A program made the translations under genes and the position numbers. Below are positions 7,894 through 18,001 of a stretch of 64,000 bases of DNA, piece by piece (position 1 is the first letter of the stretch; each line of letters starts with the position of its first letter). Location: NCBI GenBank assembly GCA_965115885.1, contig OZ220479.1:124001-188000 (forward strand), read 5' to 3'. This DNA comes from BD2-11 sp965115885 (GTDB lineage: Bacteria > Gemmatimonadota > Gemmatimonadetes > Longimicrobiales > Gaopeijiaceae). The notes beneath the pieces were generated by a model, which did not search any database, had not been told where the DNA came from, and was given only the letters and a program-made list of their open reading frames with translations.

Positions 7894-10800
7894 ATGAATC
7901 CGCCCTTCCATCCGATCGTCGAGCGCTGGTTCGCCGAGACGCTGGGGACGCCGCTTCCCGCCCAGGAGCGCGCCTGGGCGGCCGTCCGCGAGGGCAGGCA
8001 CACCCTGCTCGCCGCGCCGACCGGGTCCGGCAAGACGCTGGCCGCCTTCCTGGGCGCCATCGACGAGTTGCTGCGCGAAGGACTCGAGCGCGGGCTCGAG
8101 AACGAGGTGCGGGTCCTCTACGTCTCGCCTCTCAAGGCGCTCAGCGCCGACGTCCACAGAAATCTGGAGGAGCCGCTCGCCGCCCTCCGCGCGCTCGCCG
8201 CCGAGGCGGGGCTGCCCGCCGTCCGCATCCGTTCCGCGGTGCGCACCGGGGACACGCCGTCCTCGCGCCGCGCCGCGATGCTGCGCACTCCTCCGCACAT
8301 CCTGGTCACCACCCCGGAGTCGCTCTACCTGCTTCTGACCGCCGAGCGCAGCCGGGCGATGCTCGCCACCGTGCGCACGGCGATCGTCGACGAGATTCAC
8401 GCCGTGATCGATTCGCGCCGCGGCGCGCACCTGGCGCTCAGCCTGGAGCGGCTGGAGCACGTCGCGGGCCGACCGCTTCAACGCATCGGGTTGTCGGCGA
8501 CCCAGAAGCCGATCGGCGAGGTCGCGCGCTTCCTGCTGGGGAGCCGCGAGGACTGCGCCGTGATCGACGAGGGTCACCGGCGCGCCATGGATCTGGCCGT
8601 CGAGGTGCCGCCGTCGCCCATGGAAGCGGTGATGTCGCACGAGGTGTGGTCGGAAGTCCACGAGCGGCTGACCGGATTGATCGAAGCCCACGAAACCACC
8701 CTCGTCTTCGTCAACACGCGTCGGATGGCGGAGCGGCTCTCGGCTCGGCTGAGCGACCGGCTGGGGGAGAAGGCGGTCGCCGCGCACCACGGCAGCCTTT
8801 CCAAGGAGGCGCGCCTGTCGGCGGAAGAGCGACTGCGCGCGGGCGGTCTGAAGGCGTTGGTGGCCACCGCGTCGCTCGAACTCGGCATCGACGTCGGACA
8901 TGTGGATCTAGTGTGCCAGATCGGCTCGCCGCGCTGGATCTCGACCTTCCTGCAGCGGGTGGGGCGGTCCGGACACACCGTGCGCGGCACCCCCAAGGGG
9001 CGTCTGTTCCCGCTCTCGCGCGACGATCTGGTGGAGTGCGCGGCGCTTCTGCGCGCGGTGGGCGACGGAGAGCTGGACCGGCTGGTCGCGATGCCCGAGC
9101 CCCTGGACGTGCTGGCGCAGCAGACCGTGGCCGAATCCGCGTGCTCTCCCTGGTCCGAGGAGGAACTCTTCCGTCTCTGGCGCGGCGCGCACCCCTATCG
9201 CGAGCTGACGCGCGAGCGCTTCGACGACGTGGTGGAGATGATCGCCCAAGGCTTCTCCACCCGGCGCGGTCGGCGCGGGGCCCTGGTGCACCGGGACCGG
9301 GTCAACGGGCGCATCAAGGGTCGGCGCGGGGCCCGTCTCGCCGCGATCACGGCGGGGGGCGCCATCCCCGACAACGCCGACTACCGGGTGGTGCTCGACC
9401 CGGAGGGAATCTTCGTCGGCACGCTCAACGAGGACTTCGCCATCGAAAGCTCCGCGGGCGACGTCTTCCAGCTGGGCAACGCCTCCTGGCGCATCCTGGC
9501 CGTCGATTCCGGAACGGTGCGGGTGGCGGACGCGCACGGGGACCCCCCGACCATCCCCTTCTGGCTGGGGGAGGCGCCCGGACGGAGCGCGGAACTGTCG
9601 CGCGCGGTGGCACGCCTGCGCGCGGACGTGGAGGCGCGCCTGGACGGGGACGACGGGAACGCGGCGGGGGCGTGGCTCGAGGGGCTCGGGCTCTCGAGCT
9701 CGGCCGCGCGCCAGATCCAGCGCTACCTGCGCGAGGCGAAGCGCATCCTGGGGGCGCTGCCCACTCAGGACACCCTGGTGCTCGAACGCTTCTTCGACGA
9801 GGCCGGGGGGATGCAGATGATCCTGCACGCGCCCTTCGGCTCGCGCGTGAACCGGGCGTGGGGGCTCGCGCTGCGCAAGAAATTCTGCCGTCGGTTCAAC
9901 TTCGAGCTCCAAGCGGCGGCCACCGAGGAGGGCGTGCTGCTCTCGCTCGGTCCCCAGCACTCCTTCCCGCTCGAGGACGTCTTCCGCTACGTGCATCCGG
10001 ACGCGCTCGAGCGGACGCTGGTGCAGGCGCTGATCGACTCGCCGATGTTTCCGACCCGTTGGCGTTGGAACGCGACCGTCTCGCTGGCGGTGCTGCGCAA
10101 CCGGGCGGGGCGCAAGGTGCCGCCCCCGCTGCAACGCATGGAGGCCGACGACCTGATGGCGGCGGCCTTCCCGGAAGCGGCCGCGTGTCTCGAGAACATC
10201 GGCGGGGACCGCGAGATCCCGGATCATCCGCTGGTGCGCCAGACGCTGCGCGATTGCCTGGAGGAGGCGATGGCGATGGGCGAGCTGGACGGCGTGTTGC
10301 GACGGGTGTTCGCCGGCCGGATCCGCTGCGCGACGCGCGACACCCCGGAACCCTCGGTGCTCAGCCACGAGATCCTCAACTCGGCCCCGCACTCGTTCCT
10401 GGACGACGCTCCGCTGGAGGAGCGCCGGGCCCGAGCGGTACGGACCCGGCGCGCGTTCGAGCCGTCGGCGGCGGACGAGCTGGGCGCGCTCGATCCGGAG
10501 GCGATCCGGCGCGTGCGCGAGGAGGCGTGGCCCGATCCGCGCGACGCGGACGAGCTGCACGACGCGTTGCTGACGGCGGGTGCGCTCACGGTTGCGGAAG
10601 GGGAGGAGGGCGCGGCGGGCGGCGTCGGGTCGTGGCGCGCGTTCTTCGAGGAGCTGTGCGCGGCCGGCCGGGCGGGTCGGCTGGAGGCGGGCGGGGATCC
10701 GGGGATCCGGCGGGACGCCCCCGCTTGGTGGGTAAGCGCGGAGCGGCTGCCGGAGGCGCTCGCGGCGGCCGGCCCGGAGGCGCGGACGACGCCCGCCCTG

Positions 10801-12357
10801 GCGCCGCCCGCCGACCTGGCCGCGCGGGAGTGGAGCCGGGAGGAGGCGGTGCGCGAGCTGGTGCGCGGCCGGCTCCAGATCCTCGGTCCGGTCACGGTCG
10901 ACGGGATGGCGCGTGCGCTTGCGGCGAGCGAGGCGGAGGTGGAGGCGGCGCTGCGCGCGCTCGAGGGGGAAGGCTTCGCGTTGCGGGGCGCGTTCACCGG
11001 CGCCCGCGCCGGGACGGAGTGGTGCGAGCGTCGTCTGTTGGCGCGCATCCACCGCTACACCCTGAGCCGATTGCGGGCCGAGATCCGACCGGTGTCGCAG
11101 GCCGACTTCATGCGCTTCCTGTTCGCGTGGCAGAGGATCGCGGAGGACGAGCGGGCGGCGGGAACGGAAGGATTGGCGGGCGTGCTCGCCCAGCTCGAGG
11201 GGTTCGAGACCTGCGCGGGCGCCTGGGAGGCGGACGTGCTCGGCCTCCGGGTCGCGGGCTACGCCCCGGGGCTTCTGGACGCCCTCTGCCAAGCGGGTCG
11301 CGTCGCCTGGGCCCGCATCTCCCCGCCTCCGGGTCGCGGCTCCTCCGTGCGGGGCCCGCTTCCCGCCACCCCGATCGCCTTTCTGGACCGCGCCCGGACG
11401 GAGGCGTGGCTGTCCCCCGACGGAGCCGGTGCGGACAACGACGGCGCTTCCCCGCTTTCCGCCCACGGACGGGCCGTGCGCGACGCGTTGGCCGCGCGCG
11501 GCGCTTCCTTCTTCCACGAGCTGGTGGGCGTCTCCGGCCTGCTCCCCACCCGGGTGGAGGAGGCGTTGGGCGAGCTGGTCGCCGTCGGCTTGGCCACCGC
11601 GGACAGCTTCGCCGGGCTGCGCGCCTTGCTGGTGCCCTCCGACCGACGCAAGCCGCTCGGGTCGGCGGAGCGGCCGAGCCGGCGCGGTCGCCGCCGCTCG
11701 ACGGTCGCCTTCGGCGTGGACTCGGCGGGGCGATGGTCGCTCTTGCGCCGCGGCCTGTCCGACCGGGGGAGCGGACCGGGGGCGGAGGATGCGCGCGTCG
11801 GCGCGGTCGCGCGCGTTCTGCTGCGCCGCTACGGGGTGGTTTTCCGCAGGCTGCTCGACAACGAACCGCGCATCCTGCCCTGGCGGCGGCTGGTGCGCGC
11901 GCTTCGCCGCATGGAGGCGAGAGGGGACGTGCGGGGCGGTCGCTTCGTGGCCGGCGTCTCCGGCGAGCAGTTCGCGCTCCCCGAGGCGGTGGGCCAGTTG
12001 CGCCGCATCCGCCGCTCGGCTCCGTCGGGCGGGCCGGTGGCCGTCAGCGCCGCCGACCCGCTCAATCTCACCGGGATTCTGACCCCGGGCCCCCGCATCG
12101 CCAGGAGCGCGAGGAGCCGGGTCGTCTACCGGGACGGAGTCCCGGTGGCGGCGCACGAAGCGGGCGTCTTCGTGCGGTTGGGCGAATACGAGGACGCGGT
12201 CGCGAACCAAGTCGAGCGCGCCGCGCGCATCGGTTCGCCGCCCCCCGCGCTGCGCGCCTACATGGGTCGCAAGCGGCGACGCGCGCGGACGGCGACGCGG
12301 AGTCGGCCCCGGGATCCCGCGGGCGCACCCGTCCCGGCGTCGACGGACAACCGATAG
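7894..12357 (+). CDS. lhr: Lhr-type large ATP-dependent helicase
   Basis: A 1487-residue superfamily-2 helicase, close to the length of E. coli Lhr. Visible motifs: Walker A APTGSGKT at 41-48, DEIH at about residue 167, LSATQ, and motif VI QRVGRSGHT at about residue 353, followed by the winged-helix and long Lhr core and C-terminal domains. Lhr proteins translocate 3' to 5' on DNA and unwind hybrids, and are tied to DNA repair. The last 40 residues are rich in arginine. The start is preceded by a purine-rich AAGAAGGGG site. The gene stands alone; the rhodanese gene begins 88 bp downstream. Confidence 0.92.
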   Translation: MNPPFHPIVERWFAETLGTPLPAQERAWAAVREGRHTLLAAPTGSGKTLAAFLGAIDELLREGLERGLENEVRVLYVSPLKALSADVHRNLEEPLAALRALAAEAGLPAVRIRSAVRTGDTPSSRRAAMLRTPPHILVTTPESLYLLLTAERSRAMLATVRTAIVDEIHAVIDSRRGAHLALSLERLEHVAGRPLQRIGLSATQKPIGEVARFLLGSREDCAVIDEGHRRAMDLAVEVPPSPMEAVMSHEVWSEVHERLTGLIEAHETTLVFVNTRRMAERLSARLSDRLGEKAVAAHHGSLSKEARLSAEERLRAGGLKALVATASLELGIDVGHVDLVCQIGSPRWISTFLQRVGRSGHTVRGTPKGRLFPLSRDDLVECAALLRAVGDGELDRLVAMPEPLDVLAQQTVAESACSPWSEEELFRLWRGAHPYRELTRERFDDVVEMIAQGFSTRRGRRGALVHRDRVNGRIKGRRGARLAAITAGGAIPDNADYRVVLDPEGIFVGTLNEDFAIESSAGDVFQLGNASWRILAVDSGTVRVADAHGDPPTIPFWLGEAPGRSAELSRAVARLRADVEARLDGDDGNAAGAWLEGLGLSSSAARQIQRYLREAKRILGALPTQDTLVLERFFDEAGGMQMILHAPFGSRVNRAWGLALRKKFCRRFNFELQAAATEEGVLLSLGPQHSFPLEDVFRYVHPDALERTLVQALIDSPMFPTRWRWNATVSLAVLRNRAGRKVPPPLQRMEADDLMAAAFPEAAACLENIGGDREIPDHPLVRQTLRDCLEEAMAMGELDGVLRRVFAGRIRCATRDTPEPSVLSHEILNSAPHSFLDDAPLEERRARAVRTRRAFEPSAADELGALDPEAIRRVREEAWPDPRDADELHDALLTAGALTVAEGEEGAAGGVGSWRAFFEELCAAGRAGRLEAGGDPGIRRDAPAWWVSAERLPEALAAAGPEARTTPALAPPADLAAREWSREEAVRELVRGRLQILGPVTVDGMARALAASEAEVEAALRALEGEGFALRGAFTGARAGTEWCERRLLARIHRYTLSRLRAEIRPVSQADFMRFLFAWQRIAEDERAAGTEGLAGVLAQLEGFETCAGAWEADVLGLRVAGYAPGLLDALCQAGRVAWARISPPPGRGSSVRGPLPATPIAFLDRARTEAWLSPDGAGADNDGASPLSAHGRAVRDALAARGASFFHELVGVSGLLPTRVEEALGELVAVGLATADSFAGLRALLVPSDRRKPLGSAERPSRRGRRRSTVAFGVDSAGRWSLLRRGLSDRGSGPGAEDARVGAVARVLLRRYGVVFRRLLDNEPRILPWRRLVRALRRMEARGDVRGGRFVAGVSGEQFALPEAVGQLRRIRRSAPSGGPVAVSAADPLNLTGILTPGPRIARSARSRVVYRDGVPVAAHEAGVFVRLGEYEDAVANQVERAARIGSPPPALRAYMGRKRRRARTATRSRPRDPAGAPVPASTDNR

Positions 12358-12445
12358 AATGTCCGACGGGACCGGACGACGCGTTCCCGGAGGCCGGACG
12401 CGTCCCGGGGACCCGGGCCGCCACATCGGAGGGAGGACGAGGACC

Positions 12446-13390
12446 ATGCGAATCGAAGGACGCGGTGCGCGACGGACGCTGTTGCTCGCGGTGCAGTGGG
12501 CGTCGTGGAGCGCCTCCCAAGGCCTTGCGCAGGTCGGGCCGCCCGCCGGAGTCGCCGCGCCGGACCCCCCTCTCCTCGTCACCGAGGAATGGCTCGCCGA
12601 GCGTATGGGCGACCCCGATCTCCTGCTCCTGAACGTGGAGTACGAGGAGTCGACGTTTCTGGAAGGGCACATCCCCGGCGCTCGCTTCCTGCCCTATCGG
12701 GAAATCGTGACCCAGGCGGGGGAACGGCTGGTCGAACTCCCTCCGCCGGAGCGGTTGACGGAGGTCTTTCGCCGGGCCGGCGTCTCCAACGACCTGCACG
12801 TCGTGTTGTACGGAACGCCCATCCCGGCCGCGCGCGCCTTCGTCACCCTCGAGCACCTCGGCCACGAGCGGGTCTCCATCGTGGACGGCGGGCTGTTCGC
12901 GTGGCGGGAAGCGGGGCGGGAGGTGGCCACCGGCCCGGCGTCCGGCGAGGCCGGCGCCTTCGAACCCCGTCCGCGCGACGACGTGTTCGTGGACGCGGCC
13001 TGGGTGGACGACCGCCGCGGTCGGGCCGGGTACGCCCTGCTCGACGGCCGCCCCGACGACGAGTACACCGGGGCCGACGACGGACGGGACGGCACCTATC
13101 GGCCGGGCCACATCCCCGGCGCGGGGAACGTCTACTGGGAGGAGTTCGTCCTCTCGCGCGAAGAACCGCGTTTCGTCCCGCGCGAGGAGATGGAGGCCCT
13201 GTTCCGGCGCGCCGGCATCGATCCGGGAGAGACGGTCGTCAGCTACTGCTACATCGGGATGCGCGCCAGCGTGAACTACTTCGTCTCGCGTCTGATGGGG
13301 TACGAGACCCGCTTCTACGACGGCTCCTGGAACGACTGGAGCCTGCTCGGGCTGCCCGCGGAGACGGGGCCGCAACGCCCGCCGGGGTGA
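12446..13390 (+). CDS. Exported two-domain rhodanese (thiosulfate sulfurtransferase-like)
   Basis: A 314-residue protein from ATG 12446, preferred over the upstream frame opening at 12359 because GGAGGACGAGG precedes it and a signal-peptide-like segment follows (RRTLLLAVQ... ending GLAQ). Two rhodanese repeats are seen. The first has VVLYGTPIP with no cysteine and is inactive. The second holds the catalytic loop CYIGMRAS with Cys268 and a well-kept GHIPGA motif before it. Rhodaneses move sulfane sulfur to cyanide or other acceptors; the physiological substrate is unknown. Confidence 0.88.
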   Translation: MRIEGRGARRTLLLAVQWASWSASQGLAQVGPPAGVAAPDPPLLVTEEWLAERMGDPDLLLLNVEYEESTFLEGHIPGARFLPYREIVTQAGERLVELPPPERLTEVFRRAGVSNDLHVVLYGTPIPAARAFVTLEHLGHERVSIVDGGLFAWREAGREVATGPASGEAGAFEPRPRDDVFVDAAWVDDRRGRAGYALLDGRPDDEYTGADDGRDGTYRPGHIPGAGNVYWEEFVLSREEPRFVPREEMEALFRRAGIDPGETVVSYCYIGMRASVNYFVSRLMGYETRFYDGSWNDWSLLGLPAETGPQRPPG

Positions 13391-13577
13391 CGGACCGGCG
13401 AAGCGGGCCTCTCCCGCGGCTGCGGCGAAACGCGGGCGGGACCGCCGTCGGCGCGCGCGCGCCCTTCCCGTCGCCGACGCGACGGCTTGGCTCGGAGATG
13501 CGGGAATCGCGGCCGATCCCTGGGGAGACGCGACGCGGGAACGGACGCCGACGGGCCGGGCTTCGGCGTCCCGTTTC

Positions 13578-15155
13578 TCACGCCTCGATGCGTCGCGACC
13601 GCCTCGGAGCGCTTCCCGGAGACGACGGTTCGAGACCTGCGAGTTCGTAGTCGTCGAGGTAGCGCACGGGGTCGGAAGCGGCCATGGATCCGCGCAACTC
13701 GCGGTCGAAGTCGGCCCGGGCGCGCGCCGATTCCTCCTCGGGGGTGTCCGCGCTCGAGTAGACCACCCGGCCGACCGAGCGCCGGTCGAGGCGCAGGGCG
13801 GAGCGCACCTCCTCGCCCCCGAGCAGGGCGGAACGGATCGCGGGGAACCGGTACCCGATCCGGCCGGAATCCGCAGGCTCCGCAAGGGCGTCGAACTCGG
13901 CGGCCATCCTTCGCAGCTGGTCGCGCACGTCCCCGCCGCCGACGTTCGGATCCACCAGGGCGATGCGCACGTCGTCCGTGGCGCGCGCCGCGGAGAGCGG
14001 ATCCCCGTCCGCGAGGCTCTGTCGGAAGGCCATCCGCAACAGCACTTTGCGTACGTTGCGCAAGCGGCGGCGGGCGTTCTCGGCCCTGTGGCCGACCCAC
14101 CTCGCCAGCGGCACCGAGAAGAAAGTCGCGCTGAAAATCGCGGGGACCCAGATCAGGCCGATCTCGGCCCCCGGCCCGCCCAGTCCCAGCGGGGGGAAGA
14201 TCAGCGCCGGAGCGGAGAGCGCCGCCAGCAGATTGAATCCGTTCAGCGAACCGATGAGCACGTCGGTGCCGGTTTTGTTGCCGGTGAATTCGGCCGCCTT
14301 CTCCAGGCGTTGCCAAGCCGGGGCGGGCTCGCGCACCCGTACGCGCCCGTGCGCGCTCACCAGCAGGTCGGCGAAGCTGTAGACCAGCTCGCCTTCCCTC
14401 GAGACGTGCACGTCGCCCCCGTAGGCCCCCATCAGCCGTCCCATCTCCTCCTCCGCCTCGGCGACCGGCGACCCGGTGTGGCGCACGAGTTCGGGCACGG
14501 TCAGGACGCCCTTGCGCGCCCGAATGAGGCGGATCGCGCCGCGGTCGCGGTCGGCGAGGCTGGCGCGCGGGCGATCGGGCCCGAAGACGAAGGCGAACAC
14601 CTTCTTGTAGAAGGGCACCTTGCGCCCGCTTCGGCGCTCGAAGCGTCGCCCGTAGTAGGGCTGGCCGAGGCGCCAGTCCGGCGCCCAGAGCCAGAGCATG
14701 AAGGGGAAGTTGAACCCTCCGCCCCGGTGCCGTCCGCCGCCCAGGATGGAGCCGCCGTCGCGGTCGTTGCCGCGCGAAGCGGCGATCATGGCGGCGATCA
14801 GAAGGGTCACGAAGACGGCGAAGTAGACCACCAGCATGGCCACGATCCAGATCTTGAACCCGGTCTTGAGCGCACGCGCGGCGGCGGTGCGGAAGCGCGT
14901 CCAGAACGGCGTGTGATCGCGTCGCAGCAGACGTCGCTGGAAGGCGTACACGATGTCGCCCTCCTCTCCGACCTCCACGTGTCCCCGGTGGATTTCCAGC
15001 AGCTTCTTGAGGCCGGATTCGGCGTCCGCCTGCGCGAATCCGGTGGCGGCCACGACGTCGCCGACGGTGGCGCGTCCGCCGAGACGGCGAAGGGCTTGGC
15101 GAAGCGGATCGGCGAGCGAAGTGTCGAGACCGGGGGCCGGAATAGCGGTCGCCAT
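13578..15155 (-). CDS. Membrane protein with two winged-helix-like repeats, family not named
   Basis: A 525-residue protein that I do not recognise by name. Residues about 13-72 and 203-262 are similar to each other (an ATVGDVVAATG block and a LTVPELVRHTG block, each followed by a G-DxVY-F strand) and look like winged helices. A hydrophobic helix lies at about 100-127 and a hairpin of two more at about 312-360, so the repeats probably face the cytoplasm from the membrane. The rest is charged. Similar uncharacterised proteins exist in other phyla. No enzyme motif is visible. Confidence 0.6.
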   Translation of the reverse strand: MATAIPAPGLDTSLADPLRQALRRLGGRATVGDVVAATGFAQADAESGLKKLLEIHRGHVEVGEEGDIVYAFQRRLLRRDHTPFWTRFRTAAARALKTGFKIWIVAMLVVYFAVFVTLLIAAMIAASRGNDRDGGSILGGGRHRGGGFNFPFMLWLWAPDWRLGQPYYGRRFERRSGRKVPFYKKVFAFVFGPDRPRASLADRDRGAIRLIRARKGVLTVPELVRHTGSPVAEAEEEMGRLMGAYGGDVHVSREGELVYSFADLLVSAHGRVRVREPAPAWQRLEKAAEFTGNKTGTDVLIGSLNGFNLLAALSAPALIFPPLGLGGPGAEIGLIWVPAIFSATFFSVPLARWVGHRAENARRRLRNVRKVLLRMAFRQSLADGDPLSAARATDDVRIALVDPNVGGGDVRDQLRRMAAEFDALAEPADSGRIGYRFPAIRSALLGGEEVRSALRLDRRSVGRVVYSSADTPEEESARARADFDRELRGSMAASDPVRYLDDYELAGLEPSSPGSAPRRSRRIEA

Positions 15156-15716
15156 CGTGTCGCGTCCGGTTGTTCGGGGGATCGGGAATTCGCGGAGCGG
15201 GCGCCGCCGCGGTTCTTGTCGACGCGGGTACGCATTCTAACCCTAACCCATCTTCCGGTTCGACACAGGAGAACGCCGACCGGTCCTCCGGGGGCTCGGC
15301 GGCGGGGCGGGGAGGGCTTCCGGCCGCTGCCCGGGCACGGGGGAGCCTGCGCCGCGGGCCTCGGGGCCGAACGACTCCCGCTTCCGCGAACCCCGCGCCT
15401 TCCCGAAGGAGGCTCCCGGCGGCGGGTCGCGCGGGGCGCGTGCGCCCGGGGAGTCGACGGCGCCGATCGAGGTTCGGCGCGCGGCATGCGGCTCCGGAGA
15501 TCGTCGAGCGTCTCGCCGGGCTTCCTCCGCGACGGGACCGGGGAGGTTCGCATCCGACGGGGACGACGACCCTCTCCTCGAAGCGAGACGCCGCCGCGCG
15601 GTCGTCGGGACGGCGCGATCCGGTTGCGGGACCGCGGGTCTGGACAGAGGGGGGGAAACCACTACCCTTACACCTGTTCACCGACGGGCAGAGGCGAAAA
15701 GGCAACGGAAACGACC
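15156..15716. other. Spacer upstream of the sugar-nucleotide operon
   Basis: About 560 bp of G+C-rich sequence between divergent genes. No gene or clear promoter was recognised. It includes CTAACCCTAACCC at 15237-15249, judged a chance doublet. Confidence 0.4.
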
Positions 15717-17045
15717 ATGAAGGTCGCCGTCATCGGCACCGGGTACGTGGGGCTCGTGGCGGGTTCGTGCCTGGCCGAAGTCGGCAACCGCGTGACCTGC
15801 GTGGACGTGGACCGGGAGAAGGTGGCGCGGCTCAACGTCGGCGAGGTCCCGATCCACGAGCCGGGGCTCGATCCGCTGATCTCCGGGAACTTGGCCGCCG
15901 GTCGGCTTCGCTTCACGACGGACGCGGCCTCGGGGGTACGCGCCGCGGACGCGATCCTCCTCGCGGTCGGGACGCCCCCCGGCGCGGACGGGTTCGCGGA
16001 CCTGGAGTCCGTGCGCCGGGCCGCGGCGACGATCGCCGGGCACCTCCGCCCGCACGCCGTCGTCGCGACGAAGAGCACCGTGCCCGTGGGCACCGGCGAG
16101 ATGCTGCGCCGGGAGATGGCCAGCCGGACCGACGTCCCCTTCCACCTGTGCGCGAATCCCGAGTTTCTGAGGGAGGGCGACGCCGTGGCCGACTTCATGC
16201 GTCCGGACCGGGTCGTGTGCGGCGTCGGCACCGACCGCGCGCGCCGTTGCATGGAGGAGTTGTACGGGCCGTTCGTCGGCTCCGCAAACCCGCTGATCTT
16301 CATGGACGTCCCCTCGGCCGAGCTGACCAAGTACGCGGCGAACGCGATGCTGGCTGCGCGCATCGGCCTCGTGAACCAGTTCGCGGAACTGTGCGAGCGG
16401 ACCGGCGCCGACATCGAACGGGTGCGGCGGGGGGTCGGCGCGGATCCGCGCATCGGCTCCGCGTTCCTCCGCGCCGGCGCGGGATACGGGGGGAGCTGTC
16501 TTCCGAAGGACGTGGACGCGATCGTCCGGTCGGCGGACCGGCGGGACGTCGACCTCACGATTCTCCGGGCGGTGAACGAGGCCAACGAGCGCCAGAAAAC
16601 CCTGCTCGCGCGCAAGGTCTTCCGGCGGTTCGGCGACGATCTGTCCGGCATGAGCTTCGCCCTCTGGGGCCTCGCCTTCAAGCCGCGGACGGACGACATG
16701 CGCGAGGCGCCCTCGCGCGCCGTCGTCGCGGCGCTCCGGGAGCGGGGCGCGCGCCTCGCGGTGCACGATCCCGTCGCCATGGACCGGGCCCGCGAGGTCG
16801 GTCTCGGAGACGGGGTCGACTACGGCTCCGACGAATACGAGACGCTGGACGGCGCGGACGCCCTCCTTCTGGTGACGGAATGGCCCCAGTACCGCCGTCC
16901 CGACTGGACGGCGGTCGGCGAGCGCCTGTCCCGCCGCATCGTGTTCGACGGACGGAACCTGTACGACCCCGAACGGATGGCGGAGCTGGGATTCGAACAC
17001 TACCCGGTCGGTCGACGACAGATCGGCCCGCGCGGCGTCGCTTGA
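15717..17045 (+). CDS. ugd: UDP-glucose 6-dehydrogenase
   Basis: A 442-residue enzyme that oxidises UDP-glucose twice with NAD+ to UDP-glucuronate. The start at ATG 15717 gives the Rossmann motif GTGYVGL at once; the frame stays open far upstream but that part is unlike any protein. The catalytic cysteine is Cys261 in GYGGSCLPKD, and the FKPRTDDMREAPS block of the C-terminal domain is intact. Its stop overlaps the start of the next gene, which uses the product, so the three genes to 18777 form an operon for uronic-acid or pentose-containing polysaccharide. Confidence 0.95.
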   Translation: MKVAVIGTGYVGLVAGSCLAEVGNRVTCVDVDREKVARLNVGEVPIHEPGLDPLISGNLAAGRLRFTTDAASGVRAADAILLAVGTPPGADGFADLESVRRAAATIAGHLRPHAVVATKSTVPVGTGEMLRREMASRTDVPFHLCANPEFLREGDAVADFMRPDRVVCGVGTDRARRCMEELYGPFVGSANPLIFMDVPSAELTKYAANAMLAARIGLVNQFAELCERTGADIERVRRGVGADPRIGSAFLRAGAGYGGSCLPKDVDAIVRSADRRDVDLTILRAVNEANERQKTLLARKVFRRFGDDLSGMSFALWGLAFKPRTDDMREAPSRAVVAALRERGARLAVHDPVAMDRAREVGLGDGVDYGSDEYETLDGADALLLVTEWPQYRRPDWTAVGERLSRRIVFDGRNLYDPERMAELGFEHYPVGRRQIGPRGVA

Positions 17046-18001
17046 GGTTCCTGGTCACCGGCGCCGCCGGGTTCCTCGGGTCGCACCTCGCGGATCGGCT
17101 GATCGCCGCCGGACACTCGGTTCTCGGCCTCGACAACCTGATCACCGGAAGACGGGACAACCTCGCGCATCTGGAAGGCGAGCCCCGGTTCCGATTCCTC
17201 GAGGGCGACGCGTCGGAGCGCCTCGCGGTCGAGGGAGCGCTGGACGGCATCTTCCATCTCGCCTCGCCCGCCAGCCCCGTCGACTACCTCCGATTCCCGA
17301 TCGAGACGCTCGACGTCGGCGCGCTCGGGACCCGAAACGCCCTCGAACTCGCGAGGACCACCGGCGCCCGGCTCCTGCTCGCGTCCACCTCCGAGGTGTA
17401 CGGCGATCCGCTCGTCCACCCGCAGCCCGAGTCCTACTGGGGCAACGTGAACCCGATCGGCCCCCGCAGCGTGTACGACGAGGCGAAGCGCTTCGCGGAG
17501 GCGATGACCGTCGCCTACCGTCGCGCCCACGGCGTCGACACGCGAATCGTCCGCATCTTCAACACCTACGGTCCCCGCATGCGCCCCGACGACGGCCGCG
17601 TCGTGTCCAATTTCATCGTGCAGGCGCTGAGCGGCGATCCGCTCACGGTGTACGGCGACGGCGCGCAGTCGCGCAGCTTCTGCTACGTGTCCGACCTCGT
17701 GGAGGGCGTCTGGCGCCTGTTCAACGCCGAAGTCCGCGACCCGGTGAACCTGGGGAATCCGGACGAGTTCACGATCCGCGAGCTGGCGGATCTCGTGCTC
17801 GCGGCGACCGGTTCCGCATCCGCGATCGAGACGCGAGCGCTGCCCGAGGACGACCCCAAGGTGCGTTGCCCGGACATCTCCCGCGCTTCGGCGACGCTGG
17901 GTTGGCGGCCGCGGGTCCCGCTCGAGGTCGGTTTGCGCCGCACGGCGGACTACTTCGAGCGCGTGCGTGCGGCGAGCTTGCGGGCCGGGACGCCGACGTG
18001 A
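17042..18001 (+). CDS. NAD-dependent epimerase/dehydratase, UDP-glucuronate decarboxylase-like
   Basis: A 319-residue short-chain dehydrogenase starting at TTG 17042, overlapping the ugd stop. The NAD site GAAGFLGSH is at the N-terminus and the active-site pair is Tyr145 and Lys149 (YDEAK), with the STSEVYG serine strand before them. The stretch PRMRPDDGRVVSNF followed by DGAQSRSFCYV is typical of UDP-xylose synthase (UDP-glucuronate decarboxylase). Since ugd makes its substrate and lies directly upstream, UDP-xylose formation is the best guess. A related 4-epimerase cannot be excluded. Confidence 0.88.
   Translation: MRFLVTGAAGFLGSHLADRLIAAGHSVLGLDNLITGRRDNLAHLEGEPRFRFLEGDASERLAVEGALDGIFHLASPASPVDYLRFPIETLDVGALGTRNALELARTTGARLLLASTSEVYGDPLVHPQPESYWGNVNPIGPRSVYDEAKRFAEAMTVAYRRAHGVDTRIVRIFNTYGPRMRPDDGRVVSNFIVQALSGDPLTVYGDGAQSRSFCYVSDLVEGVWRLFNAEVRDPVNLGNPDEFTIRELADLVLAATGSASAIETRALPEDDPKVRCPDISRASATLGWRPRVPLEVGLRRTADYFERVRAASLRAGTPT

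Noticed and set aside
8908..12672. 1254-residue minus-strand frame opposite the Lhr gene
   Set aside because: Antisense shadow of a well-supported helicase; composition is Arg/Pro/Glu-rich with no motifs.
15237..15249. CTAACCCTAACCC, telomere-like doublet
   Set aside because: Only two units, within a chromosomal spacer; chance.
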